A stretch of DNA of 24,730 nt, from assembly GCA_028871595.1 (NCBI GenBank), contig JAGWMT010000014.1, forward strand, positions 1 to 24,730. Direction: 5' to 3'. Positions 5,821 to 14,613 of this stretch are shown here, in pieces; the first letter of the stretch is position 1, and each line of letters opens with the position of its first letter. The translations under genes and the position numbers were made by a program. Under the pieces are notes generated by a model, which was given only the letters and a program-made list of their open reading frames with translations, ran no database searches and had not been told where the DNA came from. Source of the stretch: Elusimicrobiota bacterium (lineage in GTDB: Bacteria; Elusimicrobiota; Elusimicrobia; UBA1565; UBA9628).

Positions 5821-7577
5821 GCCAGGCTTTCTTCCTTTTGATCGCGGTGCTGGCGGCTGGCGGCCTTGGCCTGGTCGGCGCGGGCTACCGCAAGAGCGGG
5901 GCGCTGCTGTTCGCCAAGGCGACCTTCCTGCTGCTGGCCTTCCTGCCCTGGCGTCCAGTGGAAGCTCTTGCCCAGAGGAACACGGGCTTCCGCCGCTGGC
6001 TCGCTACCCGCGAGGCCGCGGCGAAGCGGGACTGGTACGCGGCCTCTGGCCTTTTCAGCTTGGGCCTCGGGCTCTGCATGGCCTTCCGCAAGCCCAAGCA
6101 GGGACGAAAGTCAAGCTGGGACGAGCCGGCCGAGCAGCGCGGCCTCGACCGGGCTCTGGCCGATCACCTGGACTCGCCCGCCGGCTCGCGCGACACCTTC
6201 CTCGGCTTGGCCCAGGGCGGCCGGCGGGTGTGCCTGACCCCGGTCAGCCGCGAGCGGCACATGCAGATCGTGGGACCGACGCGGTCGGGCAAATCGCAGC
6301 TCCTCTTCGCTCTGACGGCTCAAGACATGCGCGGCGGGATGCCGGTCTTCTTTATGGAAGCCAAGGGCGACCACGGCGACTTCGACCAGTTCCTCGCGCT
6401 GGCCGAACGCGCGGGCCGCAGGACGAACGTGCGCTACTTCAATCCGCAAGACCCGCGCTCCATGACCTTCAACCCGATCCGGCGCATGCCCGGCCAGGAC
6501 GTGACGGCGCTGGCCAACCAGCTCTCGCGCATCCTCGGCCGCGAGCCGGCATCCAGCGGCGAGGCTCAGGAATACTACAAGTCGGTCGACTACGCGAAGA
6601 TTCAGAACATGGCCGAGGTCTTCTGGGAGACCGGCCTGCAGTACACGCTGCGCGACTGCTTCTACTACTTCAGCTACAGCGAGTGCCGCGACAAGGCCTT
6701 CGGCCTCTGCAAGGACTCGGCCTTGGTGGACATGGCTCGCCGCGAGTTCGAGGAGAACCCGAACACGACGGCGCTGACTTCGGCGATCCGTCCCTACACG
6801 ACCGGGCCGCTGGGCGACTTGCTCAACACCTACGCGCCCCAGATCAAGCTCGAGGATATCTTCACCCAGAAGCAGCTCGCCTACTTCGCCATTCCGATCG
6901 GGCACCTGCCGGTTTTGGCCAACCCGCTTGGCCGGATGCTGATCTCGGGGCTTCTGTCGGTGGCTACGTGGCGGCAGCAGCAACGGGAAAAGCCCAGCCC
7001 GGCCTCGGTCATCCTCGACGAGTTCGCCGAGTTCGCGACGCCCGCCTTCAAGTCCTTCATCGCCACGGTCGGCTCGGCGCGCTTCTGGACCGTGCTCTCC
7101 CATCAGGACCTTGGCCAGCTCAAGAACATCCAGGGTATGGACAAGGAGGCCTTCGACTCGGCCGTCTTCAACAACACCTCCGGCTGCAAGGTCTGCTTCC
7201 GGGCGCCCGACCCCGAGGACGCCGAGTTCTGGTCTTCGACCCTCGGGACCTACCAGACCTTCGAGGACACGGAGCGATTCCAGAAGACCCTGCTCGGTTC
7301 GCGCGGCACGGGCGAGATGTCCCGCCGGAAGGTCGAGCACTTCAAGGTCCATCCGAACACGCTCAAGAACCTCAAGCCCGGCGCGGCGCTGGTCTTCGCG
7401 CCCGGCCACGAGGACTCCCTGGTCCGGACCGCGCGGGTCTTCAAGCTCGTTGACGGCAATGTTCCGGACCTTGCGCCGGTCGCGGCCGAGGCCGAGCGGG
7501 GGCTGGATCTTGCCTCCAACAGGCGGCCGTCGCAGAGAAAGCCCACCGGGGTCGACGAGCATGGGGTGCGCGCGTGA
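5817..7577 (+). CDS. virD4: VirD4/TraG-type T4SS coupling ATPase
   Basis: The coupling protein brings the transfer substrate to the type IV secretion channel at the inner membrane. The product is 586 aa, with hydrophobic segments at about 3-23, 31-46 and 76-90, then a cytoplasmic ATPase domain. Walker A is GPTRSGKS (153-160) and Walker B is VILDEF (398-403). The conserved FNPI (218-221), PYTTGPLG and SHQDLGQLK segments of the VirD4/TraD/TraG group are also visible, with a TraM-recognition-like C-terminal half. The GTG start overlaps the preceding stop by 4 nt and is preceded by GGAGG. Its own stop overlaps the GTG start of the adhesin gene in the same GTGA manner, so the adhesin is translationally coupled to it. 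Family assignment is secure. Confidence 0.93.
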   Translation: MSQAFFLLIAVLAAGGLGLVGAGYRKSGALLFAKATFLLLAFLPWRPVEALAQRNTGFRRWLATREAAAKRDWYAASGLFSLGLGLCMAFRKPKQGRKSSWDEPAEQRGLDRALADHLDSPAGSRDTFLGLAQGGRRVCLTPVSRERHMQIVGPTRSGKSQLLFALTAQDMRGGMPVFFMEAKGDHGDFDQFLALAERAGRRTNVRYFNPQDPRSMTFNPIRRMPGQDVTALANQLSRILGREPASSGEAQEYYKSVDYAKIQNMAEVFWETGLQYTLRDCFYYFSYSECRDKAFGLCKDSALVDMARREFEENPNTTALTSAIRPYTTGPLGDLLNTYAPQIKLEDIFTQKQLAYFAIPIGHLPVLANPLGRMLISGLLSVATWRQQQREKPSPASVILDEFAEFATPAFKSFIATVGSARFWTVLSHQDLGQLKNIQGMDKEAFDSAVFNNTSGCKVCFRAPDPEDAEFWSSTLGTYQTFEDTERFQKTLLGSRGTGEMSRRKVEHFKVHPNTLKNLKPGAALVFAPGHEDSLVRTARVFKLVDGNVPDLAPVAAEAERGLDLASNRRPSQRKPTGVDEHGVRA

Positions 7578-10500
7578 GGCTCGGCGCGGCCGTCGTCCTG
7601 CTGGCCATTATTGCGCCTACCCCGCTCTTGGCTGGCGGCTATATCCCGCAGGCCGCTTTTAACCTGCCGGCCTCGACGCTCGCGGGCATGGACTCCGACG
7701 CCGTGGGCAACCTCTATTTGCTCGGCATGGCTCAAGGCGCGACGACCTATCAAGTGACCGGCGAGGCCACGCAGGGGATCACGCCGCAGTTCTCCTTCGA
7801 CACGGGCCTGTCCTCACCCTCCGCGTTCGCGGTGGAGCCATCGGGAGTGATCGACGTGCTCGACTCCAAGAACGGCTTCTCGCTCATGCGCTACACCAAC
7901 CCCGGGACGTTCGTGAGCTCGGCCTCGTACTTCGTCACCTACGCCACGCCGAACATGGTCGCTGCCGCGATCGACAAGGTCAATCAGCGCGTCTACATCG
8001 CCTACCAATACACCTATCACCCGATCTACCTCGAGTGCCTAGGCTGCGGCGGACCATCGACGGTCACCAAGACCGCCATCAACGAGTACGACTTCAAGGG
8101 CAGTTCCCTGCGCTCGTTCTCCATGCCGGGCGCCGACTACACGGCCGGGAGCTGTTATACGCCTTCCGCCGCGGCGGTCGATCCGCAGGGCAACCTCTAT
8201 ATCGCCGATGGCTTGTGCCAACAGGTCTTGAAGTTTTCGCCGACCGGCAGCCTGACCAGTTCGACGCCGGCCTCCAATTGGAGTTACCAGTTCAACCCAC
8301 GGGGGATGTGGAGCGACCCCGCTTCCAACCTCTATATCAGCGAGTCCGTGTGCAGCGTGAGCGGCTGCCCACCGGGTATCGTGAAGCTGGGCTCCGACGG
8401 CTCCTTCCAGACGAGCGTGATCGCGAACTCCGCCGCGGGCTGCGCCTGGGATAGCCGCATCCTGTACCTGAGCAGCTCGGGGTCGCAGCCGCTTCAGCGT
8501 TTCGTCTACGACGGCGCGCCGTCTGTCCCCGCCGAGTCGGCGCCCTTCGGCCTGGTCGTCCAGCATTCCTCCGCGGCCGCGCTCTCCTGGCAGGCCTCGA
8601 ACGATCCCGACGGCGATCCGGTGACCTATACGGCCTATCTCGGGACCAATCCGACGCAGCTCTCCCCCATCGGCTCGACGCCGCAGGCGAACTTTACCAC
8701 TCAGCCTCTCACCTTCGGCGTCACCTACTATTGGCAGATCATCGCCGCCGACTCCTACCTGGGCCTGCCGCTCCAGCAGACGCCAGCGCCGGTTGAGAGC
8801 TTCAACCTCAACCTGACCAACCAGCCCCCCGGCGCCTTCGGCGTGATCAGCGCGACCGGCACGGCGGTCACGCGCGCGACCTCGGTCAACTTGGCGTGGC
8901 AACCCGCCGTCGACCCCGATGGAGACCCTGTGGTCTACGACGTTTCTTGGGGCACAGCGCCGCAAAGCATGGCGGTGCTGGGCACGACGGCGGCGACCGA
9001 TTGGACGGTCTCTGGCCTTGGCTTTGGCACGACTTATTACTGGACGGTTCACGCCCGGGACGTCTACGACGCAACGACTCAACTCTCCGGCGGCACGCAG
9101 ACCTACTCCCAAGTCTTTCTCAATACCCCGCCGCAGCCGTTCTCAGTCCTAACCGGCACCGGGACAGTCTCGACGCGGGCAACGACGCAGCTGCTCTCTT
9201 GGCAGAGCGCCGTGGACTCGGATGGGGACTCCCTCAGCTACGAGCTGGCCGTCGGGACGACGCCGGCCGCTCTGTCCATCGTGCAAAGCTCGACGGCCAC
9301 GAGCTACGCGCTGACGACCCAATTCGGAACGACCTATTACTGGCAGGTCACGGCGCGCGACGCCTACGGCGGCGCGACATCATCCGGCCTCCAAAGCCTG
9401 CTCGCGACTTTCTGGAACCCGCCGCCGACGGTTCCCGCCAATCAGTCGAAGACCGGGACGATCCTCTATCACGGATTTTCCCCCTCGGAGTCATTTTTCT
9501 GGGGCTCCTCGACCGATCCCGACGGCGATCCGTTCACCTACAGCCTCGCCTACGGCACCGACAGCAGCCACATGGCCGTGATCAGCTCGGCGACGCTCGG
9601 GGTCACTCTGCCGGTTCCACTCAACACGGGCTTCTTCTACAGCATCGTGGCGACGGACATCTATGGCGCATCGTCGCCTTCGCCGGTCAACTGGGTCTAT
9701 TACCAGTTCTACAACAACCCGCCGGGCGACTTCGACGTTCTCGGCGCCACGGGAACCGTCGTCACCCGGCTCACCAGCGCGGACCTCTCTTGGACCGCTT
9801 CGGTCGATCCCGACGGCGACCCGGTCAGCTACGGCGTCTTCGCGGGGACGTCTCCGACGAGCCTTTCCCTTCTGACCGCAACCACGAAGACCTCCGCCCT
9901 TTTGACGAACATGACGTTCGGCACGACCTACTACTGGCGCGTAGACGCCTATGACGGCTTCGGCGGGACGACGACGGCCAATGAAGGCGTCCAGAACCTC
10001 CTCTACCAGTTCTACGACCCGCTTCCGTCGCCCGTGGTGTATCTGAGCACGGCCACCTCCCTAAGCCAGCACACGACAACCCCGGTCGTGGCCCTCGGCT
10101 GGCTGCCAAGCTCGAACGCCGCGGGCGACCCCATTTCCTACCGCCTGGACGTTCAGACGAGCACCGGGGCCTCGGCCTCATTCGCGATGGGCTCGTCCAC
10201 GACGCTGGCATTGCCCGTGGTCTTCGCGACGACGTACTCCTGGCGCGTCGCGGCGCTCGATCCCTACGGCGGGGCCTCGACCGGCTCCTGGGCGAGCTTC
10301 ATCGTGAACTTCCTGGACTCGCCGCCGCCCGCGCCCGTGCCTCTTGTAGGAGCAGGGACGATCTCCGAGCACGCTCTGACGCCTGCGGCCCGTTTGGCCT
10401 GGTCCTCGGTGCAAAGCCCCTACGGCGACCCCGTCAGCTATCAGGTCTCGGTCGGCGTCTCTTCGGCCAACCTCGCCGCCGTGCAGCTGACATCGGCGAC

Positions 10501-11608
10501 GGCCTACGACCTGCCCGCTCCTCTGTTCGGGACGACCTACTACTGGCAGATCAGCGCGGCCGATCCCTACGGCGCGGCGAACACCTCGGCCGTCCAAAGC
10601 CTGCTCCTCGTTTTCCAAAACAATCCGCCGGGGCCATTCGCCGTGACCTCGGGGACCGGCACGCTGACGACGCGGTCGACGACCACGCTTCTTTCCTGGG
10701 GACCCTCCATGGACCCTGACGGGGACGCCTTGACCTACGCGCTGGCTCTGTCCACGTCGCCGGGCTTCCTGCCCATCGTGAAGACTTCGTCGGCGACGAG
10801 CTACGCGCTCGCCTTCCAGTTCGGCGCGACCTATTACTGGAGCGTCTCGGCTTTCGATGGCTTCGGCGCGACGACGACGGTTCTTGGCGGAACGCAGACG
10901 TTTCAGCCGGTCTTCCTCAATACGCCGCCGCAAGCGCCGAGCATCGTGTCGCCCTTCACGAGCTCGCCGGTCGTCAAGACGATGCGGGACTCGGTCCTCG
11001 TTTCTTGGGGGCAGGTGAGCGACCCCGAGGGCGATCCAATCACCTACACGGTTCTCTTCGGCGACTCGCCGCAGAACCTCACGACGCTCGCGACCATCGG
11101 CCAGACGACGCAAAGCGGCGCCGCGACGCTCTCCCTGCGGCCCGCGGCGCTGCGGCCGGAGTCCCAGGTCTCATCGGACAGCACGACCGTCACCCTGACC
11201 CTGAGCGACCTCTCCTACTACAAGAACTACTACCTGCAGGTCTCGGCTACGAATCCCTACGGAGCGACGACCATGACGCCGGTCGCGACCTTCACGCTGG
11301 CCTCGCCCGACGGCTTCCCCAAGGCCTACAACTATCCCAATCCGTTCAGCCCGCTGCGCGGCGGGACCAACATCGTCTTCAACGCCCCGCCCTCGGGCTA
11401 CGCCCAGGCCACCGTCGAGGTCTACTCCGAGTGGCAGGCGCTGCTCTTCAAGCAGGACTACTACAACATCCCGCCCGGCATCAGCCAGGTCCATTTCGAC
11501 GGCCGTGACCGCTTCGGCCGGTCGTTCTTCAACGGCAGCTACGTCTGCCGCGTCCGCTTCTCGGGCCCCGACGACAAGCAGATCTTCTACATGCTGGTGG
11601 TGAAATAA
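7574..11608 (+). CDS. Giant secreted NHL/FN3-repeat surface protein with FlgD/Por-like C-terminal domain
   Basis: 1344 aa. The N-terminus is a signal peptide (hydrophobic 4-19, cleavage near LLA/GG at 20). Residues about 25-320 look like a beta-propeller with NHL-type repeats (AVDPQGNLYIADG, SDPASNLYISES). Nine FN3-like units of about 100 residues follow. Each has a DPDGDP-type motif (344, 447, 548, 648, 745, about 849, about 949, 1047, 1150), and most end in an FGTTYYW.v.A.D.yG strand. Residues 1248-1344 (FPKAYNYPNPFSP onward) form the FlgD-Ig/type-9-like C-terminal domain used for outer-membrane export and anchoring in several phyla. The gene is coupled to virD4 (GTGA overlap) and to the PorV-like gene (TAATG). 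Role inferred: adhesin or surface fibre, possibly for mating contact. The acidic DxDGD motifs may bind calcium. Confidence 0.85.
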   Translation: MRLGAAVVLLAIIAPTPLLAGGYIPQAAFNLPASTLAGMDSDAVGNLYLLGMAQGATTYQVTGEATQGITPQFSFDTGLSSPSAFAVEPSGVIDVLDSKNGFSLMRYTNPGTFVSSASYFVTYATPNMVAAAIDKVNQRVYIAYQYTYHPIYLECLGCGGPSTVTKTAINEYDFKGSSLRSFSMPGADYTAGSCYTPSAAAVDPQGNLYIADGLCQQVLKFSPTGSLTSSTPASNWSYQFNPRGMWSDPASNLYISESVCSVSGCPPGIVKLGSDGSFQTSVIANSAAGCAWDSRILYLSSSGSQPLQRFVYDGAPSVPAESAPFGLVVQHSSAAALSWQASNDPDGDPVTYTAYLGTNPTQLSPIGSTPQANFTTQPLTFGVTYYWQIIAADSYLGLPLQQTPAPVESFNLNLTNQPPGAFGVISATGTAVTRATSVNLAWQPAVDPDGDPVVYDVSWGTAPQSMAVLGTTAATDWTVSGLGFGTTYYWTVHARDVYDATTQLSGGTQTYSQVFLNTPPQPFSVLTGTGTVSTRATTQLLSWQSAVDSDGDSLSYELAVGTTPAALSIVQSSTATSYALTTQFGTTYYWQVTARDAYGGATSSGLQSLLATFWNPPPTVPANQSKTGTILYHGFSPSESFFWGSSTDPDGDPFTYSLAYGTDSSHMAVISSATLGVTLPVPLNTGFFYSIVATDIYGASSPSPVNWVYYQFYNNPPGDFDVLGATGTVVTRLTSADLSWTASVDPDGDPVSYGVFAGTSPTSLSLLTATTKTSALLTNMTFGTTYYWRVDAYDGFGGTTTANEGVQNLLYQFYDPLPSPVVYLSTATSLSQHTTTPVVALGWLPSSNAAGDPISYRLDVQTSTGASASFAMGSSTTLALPVVFATTYSWRVAALDPYGGASTGSWASFIVNFLDSPPPAPVPLVGAGTISEHALTPAARLAWSSVQSPYGDPVSYQVSVGVSSANLAAVQLTSATAYDLPAPLFGTTYYWQISAADPYGAANTSAVQSLLLVFQNNPPGPFAVTSGTGTLTTRSTTTLLSWGPSMDPDGDALTYALALSTSPGFLPIVKTSSATSYALAFQFGATYYWSVSAFDGFGATTTVLGGTQTFQPVFLNTPPQAPSIVSPFTSSPVVKTMRDSVLVSWGQVSDPEGDPITYTVLFGDSPQNLTTLATIGQTTQSGAATLSLRPAALRPESQVSSDSTTVTLTLSDLSYYKNYYLQVSATNPYGATTMTPVATFTLASPDGFPKAYNYPNPFSPLRGGTNIVFNAPPSGYAQATVEVYSEWQALLFKQDYYNIPPGISQVHFDGRDRFGRSFFNGSYVCRVRFSGPDDKQIFYMLVVK

Positions 11609-13476
11609 TGGCGCGCCTCCTGCTCCAGCTCCTGGCGCTCTACGCCGGCGGCGCGCCGCTCTACGCTCAGACCGTCGGAGCCGCGTCGAGCCAGCTCCTC
11701 TCGCAAGGTCCGGGAGCCGAGGCCGCGGCGCTCGGCGGCGCCGTCGTGTCCAGCATCCATGATCCGACGGCTCTCTATTGGAACCCGGCCGGCCTGGCCA
11801 GCGCCGGGGGCATGGTGGGCGGCGAGCACCTCTTCCTGTTCGACGGCGCGCGCTACGACTTCCTGGGCCTCTCCGTGCCCTCGCGCTTCGGCACGTTCGG
11901 GGCCGGAGCGCTCCAGCTCAACCGCGACAACATCGTCGCCCGCTCGGCCATCGACGACCCGGGTTACAACGTCTCGAACACGCAATCCGACTACATGCTC
12001 GGCTTCGGCCGGGCGCTCACCGACCATTGGTCGGCGGGAGCCACGGCCAACGTGCTCGATTTCAACCTGGCCGGCTACAAGGACAAGGGCTGGGGCTTGG
12101 ACGCGGGCACCCAGGGCAGCTATCCGCAAGACGAGTTCTGGGGCCTCCAGCGGATCGTCTGGTCCTTCGGCGCCCAGATCAAGAACCTCATCGAGCCCAA
12201 GCTCACGCTCATGGAGGACTCGGAAGCGTTTCCGCGCGAGCTGCGCGGCGGTGCCGGCCTCTCGTTCCAAGCGGCCTCCCGGCCGAACGTGGGCGGCATC
12301 ATCTCGCACGACCGGGCCATGATCCTGGTCTCCTTCCGAAGGGTTTCGGGCGACTCCGCCGTCTACCCGGGCCTGGGCCTCTCCTACTCCTACCAGAACG
12401 TGCTCGTCTTTCGCCTCGGCTACGACGGCACCATCGCGGCCGGCGCGGGCTTCCATACGTCGGACGGCCGCTTCGCCCTCGACTACTCGATGGAGAACAA
12501 GCCGCTCTCGCTCGACCACCGCTTCACGATCTCCTATCGCTTCATGCCGTCGAAGCCCCGTCCCGAAGAGACCTACCAGGAGTCCGTGGACGATGAATAC
12601 GCGCGCGCCAAGGACAAGGCCGATTCCCTGGCCCAAGAAAGCGCGAACGCGGCCCAGACCCTTTTCCAGGGCCAGCACTACCGGGAGGCGCGCGACGGCT
12701 ATCAGATCGCCTCACTGCTCGAGCCCGCCGACAAGGGCATGGCCGCGACCTACCGGCGCGCGGCCGAAACCTACCGCCGCGCCGAGATTCATGGGCTCTC
12801 GACCGACGCCGTCCTCGATCCCGCGCCCGGGCAGGAGACGCAAGCCTACCGGAGCATCGCGCGGCTACTGGACCTCGGGGCCGACAACAAGGCCGAGCTC
12901 GCGGCGCGCTTGCGCCGGCTTTCCGAGCGCATACCGCCGGCCGACCTGCTCCAGCTCGCCCAGAGCGCGTTCGACGAGCGGGCGAGCGCCGCCCGGCGGC
13001 TCCTCGCGCTCGGGCACGTCAGCGACGCGGCGACGATCGCGGACACCCTGGACGTTCTGAAGAGCTCGCAGACCGCGCTCGGCGTGCAGGCGCTGCGCGA
13101 CGAGATTGCGACGAAGGGAGCCGCCATCCGCGCGGCGTTCGAGGCCGCCGCGCGAGACGGCGCGGATCATCCGACCACGGAACTGGCGAAGGCGGCGTTC
13201 GCGCTCAAGCGGGCTTTCCCTGACGATGGGAAAGCCGTGGCGAAAGCCGAGGACGCTCTGGCCCGGTATCGCGCGGCCTACCCGCTCTCGATTCGGGAGC
13301 GTTTCTACCTGCGCAAGCTTTACTACCTGGCAGCGGTGCGCTTCGCCAAGAAGCAGGACGGCGACACGCAGTTCGGCCAGGACCTCGCGCGGGAGATCCT
13401 GCGCCGCGAGGCGGCTGATGCCGATGCCGACGCGCTTTTGGACGCCATGTCCCTCTCGGACCTGGCGCGGCAGTGA
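11608..13476 (+). CDS. PorV/UPF0164-like outer-membrane beta-barrel with helical C-terminal extension
   Basis: 622 aa with a signal peptide (cleavage near LYA/Q at 20). Residues 21 to about 313 match the PorV/UPF0164 style: GPGAEAAALGGAVVSSIHDPTALYWNPAGLA at the start, alternating strands, and a terminal HRFTISYRF strand. Residues about 320-622 are an Ala-rich helical region that begins TPR-like (AQTLFQGQHYREARDGYQIASLLEPADKG). PorV-type proteins shuttle substrates with Por/FlgD-like C-terminal domains to the surface, and the gene upstream encodes such a substrate. The ATG at 11608 overlaps the adhesin stop (TAATG). The VirB2 pilin starts 21 nt downstream. Length well beyond a PorV barrel indicates a fusion with a periplasmic helical domain. 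Confidence 0.75.
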   Translation: MARLLLQLLALYAGGAPLYAQTVGAASSQLLSQGPGAEAAALGGAVVSSIHDPTALYWNPAGLASAGGMVGGEHLFLFDGARYDFLGLSVPSRFGTFGAGALQLNRDNIVARSAIDDPGYNVSNTQSDYMLGFGRALTDHWSAGATANVLDFNLAGYKDKGWGLDAGTQGSYPQDEFWGLQRIVWSFGAQIKNLIEPKLTLMEDSEAFPRELRGGAGLSFQAASRPNVGGIISHDRAMILVSFRRVSGDSAVYPGLGLSYSYQNVLVFRLGYDGTIAAGAGFHTSDGRFALDYSMENKPLSLDHRFTISYRFMPSKPRPEETYQESVDDEYARAKDKADSLAQESANAAQTLFQGQHYREARDGYQIASLLEPADKGMAATYRRAAETYRRAEIHGLSTDAVLDPAPGQETQAYRSIARLLDLGADNKAELAARLRRLSERIPPADLLQLAQSAFDERASAARRLLALGHVSDAATIADTLDVLKSSQTALGVQALRDEIATKGAAIRAAFEAAARDGADHPTTELAKAAFALKRAFPDDGKAVAKAEDALARYRAAYPLSIRERFYLRKLYYLAAVRFAKKQDGDTQFGQDLAREILRREAADADADALLDAMSLSDLARQ

Positions 13477-13496
13477 CCACGGAACACGGAGGCGGA

Positions 13497-13802
13497 ATGA
13501 AGAAGAAGACGAAAGACACGCTGATGAGCGCGGGCATGCTGCTGATGACGGCGGCGCCCTCGTTCGCCCAGGTCAGCGGCAACAGCGCGCAGGTGGGCAG
13601 CTTCCTCGGCTCGACGGCGGGGTGGCTGGTCTCGGTGCTGGGACCGGGGCTCTTCCTGATCGGCGTCATCATGGTCGGCATCAGCCTGGCCATGGGCGAT
13701 CAGGACGCGATGCGACGCGGCGGCTACGTGATCGGAGGAGGAGCGCTCATCTTCCTGTCGAACTCGGTCGTCGCGCTGCTGAAGTCCCTCTCGGGCAATT
13801 GA
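13497..13802 (+). CDS. virB2: VirB2/TrbC-type pilin
   Basis: 101 aa from ATG 13497, preceded by GGAGGC; an upstream in-frame GTG at 13473 is less likely. There is a basic N-terminus (MKKKTKD), a signal peptide cleaved near SFA/Q at 24, then two transmembrane helices at about 40-64 and 76-96 joined by a short polar loop (GDQDAMRRG). This is the usual size and topology of the major T4SS pilin, which polymerises into the conjugative pilus. It follows the PorV-like gene by 20 nt and is 77 nt from ssb. Confidence 0.88.
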   Translation: MKKKTKDTLMSAGMLLMTAAPSFAQVSGNSAQVGSFLGSTAGWLVSVLGPGLFLIGVIMVGISLAMGDQDAMRRGGYVIGGGALIFLSNSVVALLKSLSGN

Positions 13803-13879
13803 CGGCCCGCGGAGGCGCGGTTCCGGCCGGCGTCCTGGCGCGGGACTTTCTGAGGACGATGCAAAGGAGGATGAACGCC

Positions 13880-14290
13880 ATGAAGGACACGCAAGACGAG
13901 ACGGACCAGACGCCGCCGGGCGGCCGCCAGACGTTGCCGATGATCAACGAGGCGCACGTCGCCGGCCGGCTGACCAACTCGGTGACGGCCAAGGACTACG
14001 GCGAGGGCAAGAACCGCGTGCAGTTCTCGATCGCGGTGCCCCGGCCGGGCTCGCGCAAGGAGGGCCAGCCGGACGCCGACTTCATCACGATCACCGGCTG
14101 GGGCGCCATCGCGAAGCAGTGCGAGGGCCTCAAGAAGGGCGACGGCGTCGAGGTGACGGGCCGGCTGCGGACCTGGGAGGACGAGGCCAAGCGCTACCAC
14201 TGGGGCATCACGGCCAACATGCTCAAGGTCGTCGTCCGGGCGCGCGCCGCCCGCAGCGGACCCAAGCAGGAGGAGCTCGCCGGCGTCTGA
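13880..14290 (+). CDS. ssb: Single-stranded DNA-binding protein (SSB, OB-fold)
   Basis: 136 aa. ATG 13880 is chosen because AAGGAGG (13864-13870) lies at correct spacing; the ATG at 13871 abuts it and the upstream open frame overlaps other genes. The OB-fold is recognisable: NEAHVAGRLTNSV, NRVQFSIAVPRPG, DFITITGWGAIAKQCEGLKKGDGVEVTGRLRTW, then YHWGITANMLKVV. It lacks the acidic DDDIPF-type tip of replicative SSBs. Location between virB2 and virB3 suggests a dedicated SSB that coats transferred single strands entering the recipient. That role is inferred from plasmid SSBs. Confidence 0.88.
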   Translation: MKDTQDETDQTPPGGRQTLPMINEAHVAGRLTNSVTAKDYGEGKNRVQFSIAVPRPGSRKEGQPDADFITITGWGAIAKQCEGLKKGDGVEVTGRLRTWEDEAKRYHWGITANMLKVVVRARAARSGPKQEELAGV

Positions 14291-14297
14291 CCAAAGC

Positions 14298-14322
14298 CCC
14301 TGCCCCGCGTTCCGGGGCAGGG
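14298..14322 (+). terminator. Strong hairpin between ssb and virB3 (terminator- or attenuator-like)
   Basis: CCCTGCCCCG (14298-14307) and CGGGGCAGGG (14313-14322) form a perfect 10-bp GC stem with a 5-nt loop, followed by CACGATTT. The weak T-run makes it a leaky terminator or an mRNA-processing hairpin. It would lower expression of the downstream virB3-virB10 genes relative to pilin and SSB. Confidence 0.55.
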
Positions 14323-14334
14323 CACGATTTGAGA

Positions 14335-14613
14335 ATGGAAACGATCAGGGTCTATCGCAACATCAACGGAGTCGACAAGTTCCTCGGCCTGGAGCTGGCC
14401 GACGGGTGCCTGCTGCTGTTGACCTTCTTCCTTGCCTTCATGGTCAACCGCAACGGGCTCTTCGCCAACGCCGGACTGCTCGTGCTGGTCTACATCGGCC
14501 TGCGCGCGCTCAAGCGCGGCAAGCCGGACGGCTACCTGCTCGTTCTGACCCGGTTTGTGCTGATGAGCCGGTTCAAGCGCCCGCCGGCCTACGAGGAGGC
14601 TGAGTCCCTATGA
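14335..14613 (+). CDS. virB3: VirB3/TraL-like inner-membrane T4SS protein
   Basis: 92 aa from ATG 14335. The N-terminal IRVYRNINGVDKFLGLEL is followed by a hydrophobic hairpin (about 23-37 and 43-58) and a cytoplasmic basic tail (SRFKRPPAYEE). Size, topology and position directly before virB4 match the VirB3/TrbD/TraL group, which anchors VirB4 at the inner membrane. The ribosome site is weak, lying just after the GC hairpin, so translation may depend on the upstream structure. Its stop overlaps the virB4 start (ATGA). Confidence 0.75.
   Translation: METIRVYRNINGVDKFLGLELADGCLLLLTFFLAFMVNRNGLFANAGLLVLVYIGLRALKRGKPDGYLLVLTRFVLMSRFKRPPAYEEAESL

Noticed and set aside
13106..13879. Long upstream frame in phase with ssb
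   Set aside because: It overlaps the PorV-like and pilin genes and is Arg-rich shadow sequence; the ssb ribosome site defines ATG 13880.
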